Positions 10,582 through 22,373 of a stretch of DNA of 64,000 nucleotides are shown piece by piece. The DNA is from Gelatoporia subvermispora B (lineage: Eukaryota; Basidiomycota; Agaricomycetes; Polyporales; Gelatoporiaceae): contig KB445795.1 in the NCBI GenBank assembly GCA_000320605.2, positions 2,038,475 to 2,102,474 on the forward strand, given 5' to 3'. The notes beneath the pieces are model-generated. The model was not told where the DNA came from. It saw only the letters and a program-made list of their open reading frames with translations, and did not search any database. The position numbers and the translations under genes were made by a program. Position 1 is the stretch's first letter; every line of letters starts with the position of its first letter.

Positions 10582-11899
10582 AGGATCTCATGGCGCACTT
10601 GTGCGGCTCCTGCGATAATATCGCCCACGCGCCGAGACTCCTCTCCTGACTCCTCGCTGGCAATCTGGCACGGACCGGCTGTAGACACGTACTGGCGTCT
10701 TATCTTCTCCTTGATTTCCCTCTTATAACGCCTCTCGTCATCTTGGAATTCCTTCATATTCATATCATGATAACGTCTGACGGCCGACCTAGTTGCTGTT
10801 CGAGGGCCGGCCGTCTTGTATTGTATTTCCGACCCCTTCATCTCAGACTTACGCAGGTTGCAATCGATCGTAAATGTATAATGGAAGGGAGTTGCTGATA
10901 TTATCGAGCCGTGCCTGCTATGTAGAATGTGTTGAAACTTGTTGAAAGACAGCTGGAGTGTGATCGATTCAACATAGGTTCCCGCTTCGGACGACTTTGC
11001 CCACGCTCGCCTCTAGTTCCATCATCGTCCCTTTACCTCTACGTCTGTATGAGAATGCTGCGCTCGCCAAAAATCACCACTCAATCCTTGAATGATGCTT
11101 CAAGCCGGAATTCATGACATCGATAACTTACTGGGATGCCAGTCACCAACTTCGAGCGCAGCTCACACTTAAGGCCGACTTTGACTTTCTTGATACTCTA
11201 GGCAGCAAGTCTCGGATTCGACGCAGCTCAGGCTTCTGTCTGCGTGCTTAATTTCACTTAGTCTCTTTGAGATTAGCAACTTTGTTATCCGCAAAATCTG
11301 GCTTCCTTTGTTCCAGATATTGTGCGATCGATGTCCTAGTATGATAGATCCCATATCACCGGCCCAGTGTGATACAGCGTTATCACAAACGGATGTTTGC
11401 CATGCAAACGCGCAGGGCACGTTATGGGACCTCTACGTCAGGACAGTCTGGAAGTACCGTGACCAAGGCCCCGCAACCTGCGGCGTGCGTTCGACTTTCA
11501 GAATCTCAGGGCAGCGTGCGGATCTCGTGATTCTCGCTTTGACCCTGGACCTCGGCCTCTAGAACGAGCTTATGAACGACACAGCTTGGGTTCTAAAGCC
11601 AATTGGACGCACCGTATAGATGCCTGTATCTTGGCGAGGCGACCTGAACCCTAGCGGAAGCCGCGAGGTGTCGTAGCAGCCGCTGGGCTGACGAGCCACA
11701 GAAGCGTTCGCAGCGCGCTTGAAGCGTACCGTTACTTTGCTCATGGAGAACGCTTTGTCCAAGCTGCTGGACATATAAAGCCACTCCGTCACGGGCCACA
11801 ATGTCCCTCTCCTGTCCTCCACCTTTCTTGCATTGTTAGAGCCCTTGACGGGTTCACTCGACTACCACGTTCTCTTAGCTGCACGTCTGCGACGGCACA
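10582..11899. other. Intergenic, 1.3 kb without a recognised gene
   Basis: The stretch follows ATG8 and precedes the four-helix membrane protein. A 97-codon minus frame at 10548-10841 overlaps the ATG8 stop and an 87-codon minus frame lies at 11559-11822. Neither has a domain, splice support or a plausible start context that I can defend. No repeat, tRNA or transposon end was found by eye. Confidence 0.4.
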
Positions 11900-12820
11900 A
11901 TGGCCTATGTCCTGAGCTTGTCTCGCTGCATTGCATGGGGTACGTCGAGCGAATCTGTCGGTGGCCATTCATCTAACAGAACTGCGATTAGTCCTGCTAT
12001 TGCTCATGCACTTATCCGCTTGTGGCCTATACTTGGTACCTCTAGCACGCCATACAGGCGGAGGTGAGTTAGTATCACTTGGCATTCGACAATGTCAACT
12101 AACGCATTCAGCCTACGAGATCGGTTGCTTGGTTATGCACATATTCGCGACAGTTCTTCTGGTAGTAGAGTACGCCACATCCAACGCATCCTCGTGGCAT
12201 TAGGCTTGACATGTTACACTGCTTCTCAGAGCTCTGCTGGACCGGTCACGCGCAGAAGTGGATAACACACCTGATATAGTTCTCACCAGTGTTCAGGCGG
12301 CTGCTTGCCTAGGTTAGAATCTTCTGTTCTTACCGTGGCCACCATGAACTCATCGTGTCATCCAGCCACCTCCATGCTGATTACCGCCCGCGTAGCCCAG
12401 CATCCTGGTCTTGCAGGAGATTATGGAGCGCAAACTGGCCATAGCTCACTAGCTATAGCAGTAGTGATTTTCGAATGGTTGACCGTTATTGTTGGTATGT
12501 ATCTCCTCTCGAGATGCTACTTGGTATTGACGGTTCCAACAGCTGTAGCGGCCGTCGTGTTTGCCAGATGCGACAGGCTCCCCGGCGTATCGACGCCTGC
12601 TCGCAACGTGCGCGCGTCGGTTCTGTTACGCACAGAGTCAGACTCGGAGATGAAGCGGAAACCTCAAATTGCTCCTCTTGGCCACATTGAGAAGTACCAG
12701 ATCAGTGGTCCACGCTGGCCAGAACCGACGTACACTTCCTTGCCGCGTCGCGACAGGCGAATGGCTAGGGTTCCCGAGGTGAACTTCGACAGCAATCGGA
12801 TGGTGGCCTCTACCTATTGA
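11900..12820 (+). CDS. Orphan four-helix membrane protein
   Basis: I assemble six exons, 11900-11939, 11992-12063, 12112-12169, 12230-12312, 12366-12494 and 12543-12820, giving an unbroken 219-aa product. All junctions are GT-AG and introns are 48-60 nt. Helix 1 is around CIAWVLLLLMHLSACGLYLV, helix 2 around GCLVMHIFATVLLVVEALL, helix 3 is weaker (IVLTSVQAAACLATSMLI), and helix 4 is SLAIAVVIFEWLTVIVAVAA. A cytosolic, Arg/Pro-rich tail follows and ends SNRMVASTY. The four-helix layout resembles MARVEL-like proteins, but I cannot place it in a family. The frame-restoring introns argue that it is a real gene. The junction at 12169/12230 is the least certain. Confidence 0.6.
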
Positions 12821-12971
12821 TAATGTGCAACTCAAATCTGTAGCCGTGCACTGTAGATTATAAACATGTTGAACAAGTAGCAATTAAGAGATTCTACAAC
12901 GCGTGTGACGTTAGTCTAGAATACAGAAGATCGAAAACGTCAGTAGGTATCGACGTGTTGCACGTAGGCAG

Positions 12972-14481
12972 CTAGTCAAGTTGGGTAAGCTCATCTATAT
13001 CCGCCTGCTTCCAGTATTCGTCCCACTCGTCGTCCTGACTGACAGGCCCCTCCTCCGCTGCTCCCGCTGGGGACGTCTCTCGGGTCTCTACCGATGTCGC
13101 GTTATCGGCATCACTCTCGATCACTGCTAGGTCGAAGGGGGACAGCCCATAAGGTCCATTCTTGCCTAATGAGCTGGAATTCGAGGAAGGTGGCTTCTCC
13201 AGTTGAATTACTGGTGGTTCAAGGGGCATGTCATCGTTGGGTATTGTAGTGAATCCCGCCTCGCTGATAATATAGTCCAAAGATGTGGGTGATGAGACAG
13301 TGGAAAATATGACACTGAGTCGCCGGATGCGCGTCATTTGATTGCTGGCAGGGGATTGCAAGGAGGTATCAATTCTTCGTCGTTTGGCCACGCGACGATC
13401 AGGTTCTTCTAACTGACGAGTTCGCCACGTGCGGCTCAGCATGATGCGAGCGTTGACTTGGTTCGCCCAAACCAATCCGAGGCTGGCCTCTTTGCGGTTT
13501 TCGCCAGGTATACTGTCTGCACGATTGAACCAGCGGGCTTGATCGCGGTATATGAGTTCGGTGATGCTTCCAGGGTCTGCATCTGCTGGCATATCAAAGA
13601 CATCTACCACCTCGTTGAGGACGAGGATTGCGATGTGATGCTGAGTAGCAATTGTGTGCAGAAGTGTGGATAATTCTGCAAGGTTTTGTGATCTCTCGCG
13701 AAGCGATGTAGCAGACGTCTTGCCGTGTGAATGGAAGAGCTCCGTCAGTGTATCGATAACAAGTAGCTTCACTGGTTTCTCGTTGCGAATCGCAAGGCTT
13801 TTGAGAAGTGCAGGGAAGGTGGTGCTGAGTACATGTATCAGCGCAGAGACCTCAGGTGTCTTGATCGTATGGATATCAGACAGGCCGCATTGCGATGACG
13901 CGAGGAGAGGGTGCACTCCAGCAATCTCAACAAGCCTCGTAGTCGGAAGGGTCGATGTGGTAGTCAAATAACAAGCTGAGCCAGACAGCCCTCCCAGTTC
14001 CGGTGAAAGTTGGACCAGTAAAGATAGCTGGAGGGCTAGCTGTGTCTTCCCGGCGGCGCTGCGCTTTGCATGAAGCACTGCGTTACGATGGCGAGGCAAG
14101 TTCTCCGTACCTTTCACCAACCACCTCCCACATCATGCCAGTTCTGAACCCTCCTCCAATAGCCTCATCGAGTCGAGCATCTCCGCTAGTGAACATCTCG
14201 TCCCCTTCATGTGAAACATCACGGAGCACGCGAGGAGACGTTCTCGCGCGATTGCACACCACATTGAGGATATTATCAGCTTCTGTCTGCGTCACTCGAC
14301 ACCTCCTTGCTATGTCTGTGGGTGCTAATAGCAATAGGTCCATCACACTGTCAATCTTCCCTACGGAAACGGAGTTATTGGGACTGGGCGCGGTGTGTAA
14401 GAGTTCACACCCACCTCTCGCTATGGCCGCCTTTTGTACACCAGACAAGCATGCAATGGTAGACAAGGATTGATTATCCAT
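12972..14481 (-). CDS. RAD57: RAD57/XRCC3-like RecA-family recombination mediator
   Basis: Two exons on the minus strand, 14481-14111 and 14058-12972, encode 485 aa. The N-terminal part has a helix-hairpin-helix-like segment (LLLAPTDIARRCRVTQTEAD). The RecA core starts at DEAIGGGFRTGMMWEVVGE. The Walker A motif GESAAGKTQ is split by the intron, and Walker B is VKLLVIDTLTELF. The segment HHIAILVLNEVVDVF matches the L1-side strand of Rad51 paralogs. The long C-terminus is acidic and ends DELTQLD. Rad57-type proteins pair with Rad55-type partners and stabilise Rad51 filaments in homologous recombination. I cannot separate a RAD57 from an XRCC3 name without phylogeny. The ATG at 14481 fits better than an in-frame upstream one at 14532. 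Confidence 0.82.
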
Positions 14482-14723
14482 AGTGATAAAGAAGACATCA
14501 AGGGCAGAGTCGCAAACACGATGGTGGCACAAAGAGTCTCGTGTTTGAGCAGTTCAACCACAGGCGCGTTGTGCACGCGCTTCATGCCCGAAGTTTCGGA
14601 AGAAGTCTAGCTAAGAGAGTTAAACAACGAAGGACGAGCGGATCTCCGTCATCATTACAATACATCCCATGAAGTAGGTATATGAAGATCCGAACTGTAC
14701 GAACTTCAGAGCTTAAACCCCGA

Positions 14724-17700
14724 TTACGACGGACGCTGCCTCAATGACTGAGAGGAGTCTGACCGGCCGAGCAGCCCACCGACCACATTCGTCACCGTCT
14801 CGGTTATCTGACGACTCTGTGTGGGTGCGTGCTTGACGTAAAACAAGCGGACATTAGTGGAGTTCCAGATGCCTAGAGGACTCATTGCTCGGACGAATAT
14901 TTCACCCCAAAGCAAGGATGTGAGCCAGACGATAGACGCGTCAGACCACTGAAATTTCATGCATCAACTCAACCCGCGTCTGATGTATTGCAAGGTTCCC
15001 TCACCTGGAAGCGCCTGGGAGCGACTGAGGGGGGCCGAGGAAGAACATTTTGCAAGTTTGCGCTACGGATGAAGTCGATGATAGCTGTGTTCGCATTTGA
15101 CGTCTTCGACGCTTGAAGTTCTTGCACTTTTGCCAGCAGCTCACTGATAACTAGCATTATGGTATCCAGGGGTAATCTGCCCATGCACATCAGAACGAAG
15201 GCCCATTATGACCGATCTGACTTCCTACCCTTGCTGCCACGAAGTCACCCACTCTTGAGTTGGCACAAAGCCGTTCCTCCCCAGGCCAGCAGTCGCGATA
15301 CGCTCTAGGCTGCCTGTCATGTCTCCAGATAATGAGCGTCCGGCCCTCATTTTTCCTCGTGCTTTCTCCGAGGGCCCGCCCGCCCGACCAGTGTTGGGTG
15401 GGTACTCAGAAATGGTCGGAGACATCAACGGGCGAATAGTGGATGCTTCCTCATCTGTTGAGGACGCTGTCCGCGGAATGGTAGGTTCCTCCTCAGAGAC
15501 GGACGTCCTACCGACTTCAGTAGTACTACTGTTCTCGCTTCGTAGTAATTGAGCCTTCTCATTGTGCGGCTCGTCGTCGTCCTGCGCCCTGCTTTTCCCT
15601 TTGTTAGTTGGGTCGTTGCCTCTGGCGCGTTCCTCCTTTGCTTGCTGGATGCGTCGGATCTCTCTGAGGCCCCTTGCAAGGGTAAGGGTGCCTAAATCTT
15701 CAAACGCCTTGTGTGCGTGCAATATTCCGTAGACCAAATTTGGATTGTCCGCGAGGTTACGTAGAAGCACATTATTGAAGACCTCCAGCCTAGGGATACT
15801 ATTAGAAATGTTTCATATACTAGACAAGCTACCCACATGAAGAATAATAATCGCGGATGTCCTTCATCAGATAGCAAGAAGGATGGGTTGGAAAACGCCG
15901 TGAACAGCTGAATCAACCGTGTCGATGAGGTCACACTCAAGTTCTTGAAGTGAGGTGCGGAGTTGGCTAGTGCTATGACAAGGGCAGGATAGAGGGAGTT
16001 CAGTGCACCCGACGTTGTCGCCACCATAGCGTAGATCGCCTGGTAGGATCACTTAGTCACTTTTGTATCCCGCTTCAGAAAAATTCCGCACCTGAACCAT
16101 GAAGTCTCCAGCTGTGCCAACTGAGCTCCATTTCTGGGGTATCAAGTGTACCCTTACAGGAGAGCTAAGCTTCGACCCGAACGCTCGTTCGGAAGACAGG
16201 CTTTGGATGATGTAGGAAATTACACGGCACAAACCATGTTGTTCTGGCATTCGTAGGGTCAACATGATGCGAAGTGGGATGTGGCATGAACACATTACGT
16301 GGTTTGTCCTTGATCTCTAGGCCATAGCATAACATATAGGCCAGAATATCAGTCGCTTTGTCCGAATCCAAGACGTATGCGCGAAATTTCTATTCCCGAT
16401 TAGATGATGCCTCCAAGTTAGAACCTCTACGTACCTTGTTCAGGTCAATCATCTTCCAGAAGAAGATAACTGCAAGTCGCGGGTGAAGATAGTGACGAAG
16501 TTCGGAAAAATGGCGACGTACTTGTCTCAACTATGTATGGGACTGACTTCTTGGACCCGGGAAGTAGGTTATTGTGCGATCCCATTTCTTCCTCCAAGAT
16601 GCCAATGATACCGCTCAAGATGAAGGTGAAGTCATTGGCTCGATGCTGGGTCAGACTTTAGGTCATGATGTTGTGTCCGGAAGATACTTGAAGTACTCAC
16701 GAGTTTGGCTATAAAATAACGGAAAGCATTGGTCTGCGCAGTCGGGGCGGAAGTCTGACCATCCACTGAGACAGCGTCACGGGCGTCTCCGCTCTGGAAG
16801 TCAAGAAGAGCGTCTAGGACTTGGAAGCAGGTTGATATCAACGTCGTCCTTGGGTCTTCGCCTTTGAAGACTAAATGGTTGTAGGGTAGCCTCCCCGTGA
16901 CAGTGCCGACAATGGTCGCATTATGATTCGCTGAGTTCATACACGTGTTAAGCAAAGAGCACAGGACAGTGAGGACATCACGCCGAGGGGTATGTTGGAC
17001 GAAGTGCAGGGAATAGGCCGATGGAGAGGTGAACAAAGACGCAGGAGGTACATATATCTGCTTGGATAAAAGGACAAGTAGCAATCGCAGTACTTCAGAC
17101 CTGTTGCTCTCGAACGGTTGACTGGATCCGAGGTCCACAGTAGAACCGACTCCCTTCTCCCTGTGATGCACTTTCCAGTCAAGACGACCACGAGTGAGTA
17201 ATCGGCATGAGCGTACCAAATCACATAGTTGATCTTGTAGTGATCAACTTGAATCTTGGTCGGAAGAGTGAATCCGCAACAGAAGAGCAGGTCTATGAGA
17301 CAGCTGAATAGTCTTTCCACTAATGAAGGTAACGTCTGCTTGGGCTTGGATGCAGGCGCAGATGCAGTAGACGTGGCGGGTTTCACTGCCTCACCGACTG
17401 GCGCATCTTCATCATCCTCGTCCTCGATAACGAACTGCGGCGCTTGAGCATTCTCTTCCACCACACTAGGTTCCTCGGCCACCACCTCTTTCTTCCATAG
17501 CACCTCCTGCTCGAATCTACTTGTCTCGCTTTCCATCTCGAAGATAACAGGTAACACCCTTTGTAAGACTCGAATGCAGTTCAGCACCTCCTTCGTAGTG
17601 CTCCTCGGGGCTGTTCCAGTGCTTGTCCGGATAAACGAAGTAGCAAATGATGCAACTGTAGCATTACTGGGACTGGGGAATGTATGGTCAGAAATGAGAT

Positions 17701-18142
17701 TGAAAAGTCGTGTTGATATGACGCGAATGAGAGTCGCAACGTTCTCCGGCGCATCATGCAACGCACGACGGACTAAGGGATACGCATTAGTACCGCCTTG
17801 ACCCTGAGATTGGTAGTCGTTCACCCACTATCATTATGGGACACCAAGGTAAAGACGTCGGATGCCGAATCGAATAGCGTCACATACTACAGCGCTCTGT
17901 CAGTGCAAGGCAGCATGATGACAGACAGATACGGCAACTGACTTGGTCCCAGTAGGAATCAGACTCGCTGATGTTCTGGTGGACTGCATGAACTCGCTGT
18001 CAGTTAAATAGAGACGTCTTTCACTAACCCGCGTCGAACTCAGTTTTACAATCCCTCCCGACTGATTGCGGAAAGCCAGCTTTGCCTCATCACCGAGAAG
18101 ATTGAAGGGCACAGTTATCTTCTGGGGTAGGTTGGAAAACAT
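14724..18142 (-). CDS. HID1: HID1 family protein (Golgi/dense-core trafficking)
   Basis: A long, intron-rich minus-strand gene; I estimate roughly 900 residues. The N-terminus is MFSNLPQKITVPFNLLGDEA, followed by LAFRNQSGGIVKLSSTRV and SESDSYWDQ. Further family segments are HDAPENVATLIRVISTRLF, EVLNCIRVLQRVLPVIFE, an acidic insert, RLFSCLIDLLFCCGFTLP, SEVLRLLLVLLSKQIYVPP, TPRRDVLTVLCSLLNTCMN, TLISTCFQVLDALLDF, GALNSLYPALVIALANSAPH and NPNLVYGILHAHKAFEDL. The C-terminus has a disordered Ser/Thr-rich insert before TQEWVTSWQQ. HID1/Dymeclin-type proteins act at the trans-Golgi in vesicle maturation. Several exon junctions, notably the first near 18020, are only approximate. The Gly needed for N-myristoylation in animal HID1 is absent here. 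Confidence 0.85.
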
Positions 18143-18589
18143 TGGTATCTTCACCCTGTCAAGCAAGTGTATGTGCACTATGATGCGTCTACGGCCAGGA
18201 GTGAAGACACGAGAGAAGCTGCATACGTGCAAGTGCGCAGCAGACGGATGGGACGAGCATCATCAGGATCATTGCACCGAAACTGCACAGCCACAACGGC
18301 GCTAGGATTGCTTTTGCCGTGCTCAATCACGAGCATTCAACAACCTTTTCCCCCATAATGTTCACGATCATCGAGGGTCTTGTATCCATTACTTTGGGAT
18401 ACACGGGAAGAATGATGCAAACATCATCCAATTCGGCACAACAAAGATGTATAGAGGGTATGCAACAAATCCATTACAGATGCGAGAACCTACGCCACGG
18501 GCCTGCGCCCGTGTCGCGGCTTAGACGGATATACGATAACGTCTCTTTCGTGTCTAACGGCATGGACAAACGCATGGAGACATCTATGC
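18143..18589. other. Intergenic, HID1 upstream region and cupredoxin 3' flank
   Basis: A 447-bp gap between two minus-strand genes. It should contain the HID1 promoter. A plus-strand frame at 18319-18603 has no recognisable content. No repeat or RNA gene is seen. Confidence 0.4.
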
Positions 18590-19571
18590 TCAAGCCAGCA
18601 TAGCAATTGCAGCTGCAACGGCCACTAGGGCAGCGCTGGAGCCGGACACGAGTCTCGCAGCGCCGTTGCCGGAGCTGCCGCTGGAAGCACTGGGTGCAGC
18701 GGTGTTGGTTGGTGCAGCGGTCGCCAGGGCACCAACACCGCCAGATTGGAAGCCGTTATCGGTGATCTTGAAAGAACACAGAATTAAGGCAAATCCCCCT
18801 AGAGCAAGCACAGATACTGACCGTTTGCTCGCTGCCACCGATCTTAACGGCAGCCGCCTGCCACTCATCAAACGTTCCGTTGCCGGAGGTTGGCGCGTTG
18901 ATGGACCTAGGATAAATGATCAATAATCTATCTGGGATAGTAATATCGTCGCAGCTTACCCGACCATACCCATCCCACAGTGAAGCGGGAATTTGCAGAA
19001 GAAGTAGATGGCTATTGGGAATACTCATGAATACCTAGTGAAGTGTACATGTATCAGATGATACTCACGTATCTGGTCGTTGGTGATGTTGATCGTGAAC
19101 TGCGTGTTTTCCGTGAGGCCAGAGTCGAACCCAGACGTGCCATTGCTGGACGAAGCAAGAGGCACACACGGGCTGGCAAAGTCACCCTGTGTCACCGAAT
19201 GCTGCAGACCGGCGCTACACGATATTTACGGTCAAATAAACAAATTTGACAAACCGGCGTATACGTACTTGGGGAAGAAGAATGTGACCAGGGTACCGTT
19301 GGGAGCCGAGAAGTTGGACGGACTGAAGATGAAGTTCTCCTGGAAAGCAACGTTGACCTGTATACAGTTCATTAGCACAATACGTTTCACCATTTGTTGA
19401 GCGACTTACGTTCATCTGCCCGGCGGTGTTGGGAGGTGCAGTTGCCGCAGTTGGAGGGGCCGAGCTTGAAGCGGCAGGCGCTGCGACCGGAGGGCCACCG
19501 CCATAGATGCCCTGAGGCGAGGCCAAGGCCAGGAGAGGAAGAACGCTAAGGAGAAGAGCGGACGTGAACAT
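18590..19571 (-). CDS. Secreted GPI-anchored cupredoxin (blue-copper-like protein)
   Basis: A minus-strand gene with several short introns. The product opens with a signal peptide (MFTSALLLSVLPLLALASPQ) and an Ala/Pro/Thr-rich spacer. The cupredoxin fold follows: NVAFQENFIFSPSNFSAPNG, FFFPNAGLQHSVTQGDFASP, then IYFFCKFPLHCGMGMVG. The type-1 copper ligands are visible as His in LQHSV, Cys in FFCK, His in PLHCG and Met in GMGM. After the domain come a Thr/Ala/Ser-rich stalk and a C-terminal hydrophobic run (SSAALVAVAAAIAMLA) with small residues before it, typical of a GPI signal. Such proteins are common in Agaricomycete cell walls and are tied to development and oxidative processes. The exact substrate is unknown. 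Confidence 0.85.
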
Positions 19572-21614
19572 TGTAAGTCGTCAGCTGGGCACCTGGAAGG
19601 TAGCGGTCTGGGAATGCGACGGGGACAAGAGACGCAATAGAGGGCGAGATGGTATTCTTGACCTTTATACAGGGAGTGTCCTTGAGTAAATTCCCGCGTT
19701 TGAGGTCCAGTAATCAATGGCTGCGCAGCACGAAAACTGTCGGGCGCATCTCAGGATACGTCGTCTGCCCCTAAAAACAGCATGTATCCATTCCATCCAG
19801 CGCTGGTTCCGCCTAGGAACCACGTAAGGTGGCAAGAGAACTAGATCCATGAAGGCGATGAGAACAGAATGTGGAAGCAAGTTCACACAGAAGCCACAGC
19901 TCTTCACTTCGGCCGTCGCTCTTGGTACATGATAGAAGTCAAACCGGAGGACCGGCACCTGTTTGAAAGCAGAGTGTGAGAAGCGGTGAGCCATTTTAGC
20001 ACAATGCGATCCATGAAACTCACAAGCCTCCGATCTGTGCCAGTTCCGTGGTGTGAGCAAGACTGTGATGCGGAGGAGATGATTTCCGCAGTCGATTCTC
20101 CTTGTCAGACAGGACTCATGACAGCCGGTATGGGCCAAGATATGACCACTGAACGCCCTGGCTGTCACCGATCCCTTCGTAAATATCGAAATAGTTCCCG
20201 GGACTTGCTGTGTGCAAGACAGGCGAGTCTCACGGCAGGGCGCTACGCGCGAAGTTGGCGCTGCGGCGTGGTTGCCTTTCTCAGATATGTTTGTGGACAT
20301 TCTCACGACGGCTTTGCCTGTTTCCTCGCACAGGCAGTGACTTCTCGAACTCGACTTCCGTTCCTGCATGCACCGCACAGTTTGTAGAATAGCTCTGCGC
20401 AGTCGATTCTATTCTCGACTGGGATCCCCTAGACTCCTGACAGCGTAACCGGGATGACACACCGAAGACACCTGTTGTTGAACACGGAGTCTGGGAGCAT
20501 TCATTCCGCAGCACTGATAGGCCACCCGGTGTCCCGTAAGCAAACATTCCTGGAAGCACGGACACCCACCGGATGTAAGTGTGCGAACGCTGCAACGCAT
20601 CTCCTTCACGCATTGGCTGACCGAAGTAGCCTTGGCGTGCGCGTAATGCCCGATGCCCCCGTCCGCAGTCTCGACATCAGATAGCATCTTGACTGGCGGC
20701 CTTTCATACTCGGAAACTGCGCTGCTGGTGCGAACCAAGCTTACGACGCGTGGTATTGTCTGCACGGTTAGCATGCGATGTTGGAGCCAGAACCACCCTG
20801 TAGTCGCACGTTCTGCGCGCAGAGGATGCCGCTGTCCCAACGTTTCGTGCCGCTATCAGTGCGTATGGTCTGTAACCTAAACGTATGCGACGCCCGCCGC
20901 ATACATGTAGGACTCTACTGGATTGTTGCGCGGCGGCCTTAGACGACTGAGACCCTGGAAATCGTATGAGTGCATATCAAACGTTGTAAGCGTGATCGCG
21001 GATGTCGCTACGTCAAATCCCTCGACGCCAAACATGAAGCTTGGAGTACGAGACAGTGATAAGAACCCTATGGATGATAACGTTTTGCCATTAGCGATCT
21101 GCATCTCGCTCAGAGACTACATGATGAATACCTGCAGTCAGCCTCGCTCGAATCACGGGCGTCGTTCAGTGACTCACATGTCAAAATGATCACTGTTTGC
21201 AAGATGGGACAGGCTATCGCGGCCAAGGGTACCTCCTCATTGGGAACGGACATCCGAGAACAGTCGATTTCGGTATGGGCGCACCGGCCATAAATTCGCG
21301 ACTCCGTACGATTAAGAACGGTCAGTTCCTTTCACATTCTTTTGACTAAATCATATTTCGATCGAAACTGACGGATTCCGACATCCGCTCCCGTATGGAA
21401 GCACAGATGACGATGCAGCTAGGTTGGAGATCCCGCGTCCTGGATCGAACAGTTGCAAAGCGAATCTTGCACACACTCTCATGAGAACGCCCAGCCGAAA
21501 ATCTCTCCAAGGATTTGCATATAAGGCCGATCGTTTCATGGGATCGAGCCATCGCTCTTTGTCTTCTGTCACTACTCCGAACACTTTCCTTCAGTTGAAT
21601 TTGATCGCCGAAAG
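19572..21614. other. 2-kb region with no recognised gene
   Basis: This stretch lies between the divergent starts of the cupredoxin gene (minus) and the Ser-rich orphan (plus). Several long overlapping open frames exist, the longest 237 codons on the minus strand at 19665-20378, but none shows a domain, hydrophobic pattern or intron signals that extend it. A 12-bp motif, gcagtcgattct, occurs twice, near 20090 and 20399. It may hold regulatory DNA or decayed sequence. I see no terminal repeats. Confidence 0.4.
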
Positions 21615-22202
21615 ATGACCACGACCTCTTCTGCCACCTCACCCTCTTCAGCTAGTCTGGAGACTACTAGCTCTTGTGCTTCCAAGCAATCACCCTCTAG
21701 CACCTCCCACTCTCATCCATTATCCTATTTTGAGATCAAGCCTACGGCGCCAGCTACTTTCCATCGCCATTCTCGCCATTCCTCGGCGACGCAGCCCGGA
21801 TCTACGGGTGCAACTGCATCAAATACTCTCGTAGGACTCGGATTTAGCATGTCCCAAGCAGGTTTACACGTCGCTTGCGATCCCGCCTCGCAACTCTCGG
21901 GTCCCACGCACAATGAGGGCATCGAACCTGACATCGATATACCGGTCAGGATGCCTCAGGTTATCCCCCCGACTCCAATTGAGCTCCGAAAATTGTGTCT
22001 ACACTCTCTCGAAGAGTACTGTTGGGAATCTCTCGTATTCAGCTCATCACCACTACCGCCATCATTCAGCCTCCGACAGGCAAACATGTCCGAAGCACCA
22101 AATCGCAACTGTGCAGCTTCAGCGGAGGGTTCCGATGGCCTGGAGAGAGCTCCTCGATTACCATATATCGATCGTTTTTCGTCCGAGTCGCTGTATCATT
22201 AG
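21615..22202 (+). CDS. Ser/Pro-rich orphan protein
   Basis: A single-exon frame of 195 aa starting at an ATG and ending at 22202. The first 60 residues are extremely Ser/Thr-rich (TTTSSATSPSSASLETTSS), then GLGFSMSQAGLHVACDP and a Pro-rich central segment (VRMPQVIPPTPIELRKL). A possible short helix, LRKLCLHSLEEYCWESLVF, follows. No signal peptide or membrane helix is present and I recognise no family. It could be a disordered regulatory protein or a chance frame in Ser-rich composition. It lies 171 bp from the POLD2 3' end. Confidence 0.4.
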   Translation: MTTTSSATSPSSASLETTSSCASKQSPSSTSHSHPLSYFEIKPTAPATFHRHSRHSSATQPGSTGATASNTLVGLGFSMSQAGLHVACDPASQLSGPTHNEGIEPDIDIPVRMPQVIPPTPIELRKLCLHSLEEYCWESLVFSSSPLPPSFSLRQANMSEAPNRNCAASAEGSDGLERAPRLPYIDRFSSESLYH

Positions 22203-22373
22203 AATAGCCCCTAAGAATAGATTTCATTTAACCCAAGTTTCTCAAGAGTGTGATGGGTATTGCAAGTAAATGTCATCCGGTTGAGGTCAGTAATACCAGC
22301 GTAGACTGCCGATGACTGAGAGAATAGTTACATTCCTGACCGACTAACTTGAGATCGGGGTCCCGTCAGAACA

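Noticed and set aside
10548..10841. 97-codon minus-strand frame overlapping the ATG8 stop
   Set aside because: It is antisense to the last ATG8 exon and 3' flank, has no domain and no intron support. Most likely a chance frame.
19665..20378. 237-codon minus-strand frame between cupredoxin and the Ser-rich orphan
   Set aside because: Composition is erratic (many Arg, Cys, Ser, His), frames on the other strand are just as open, and no family pattern or signal peptide is visible.
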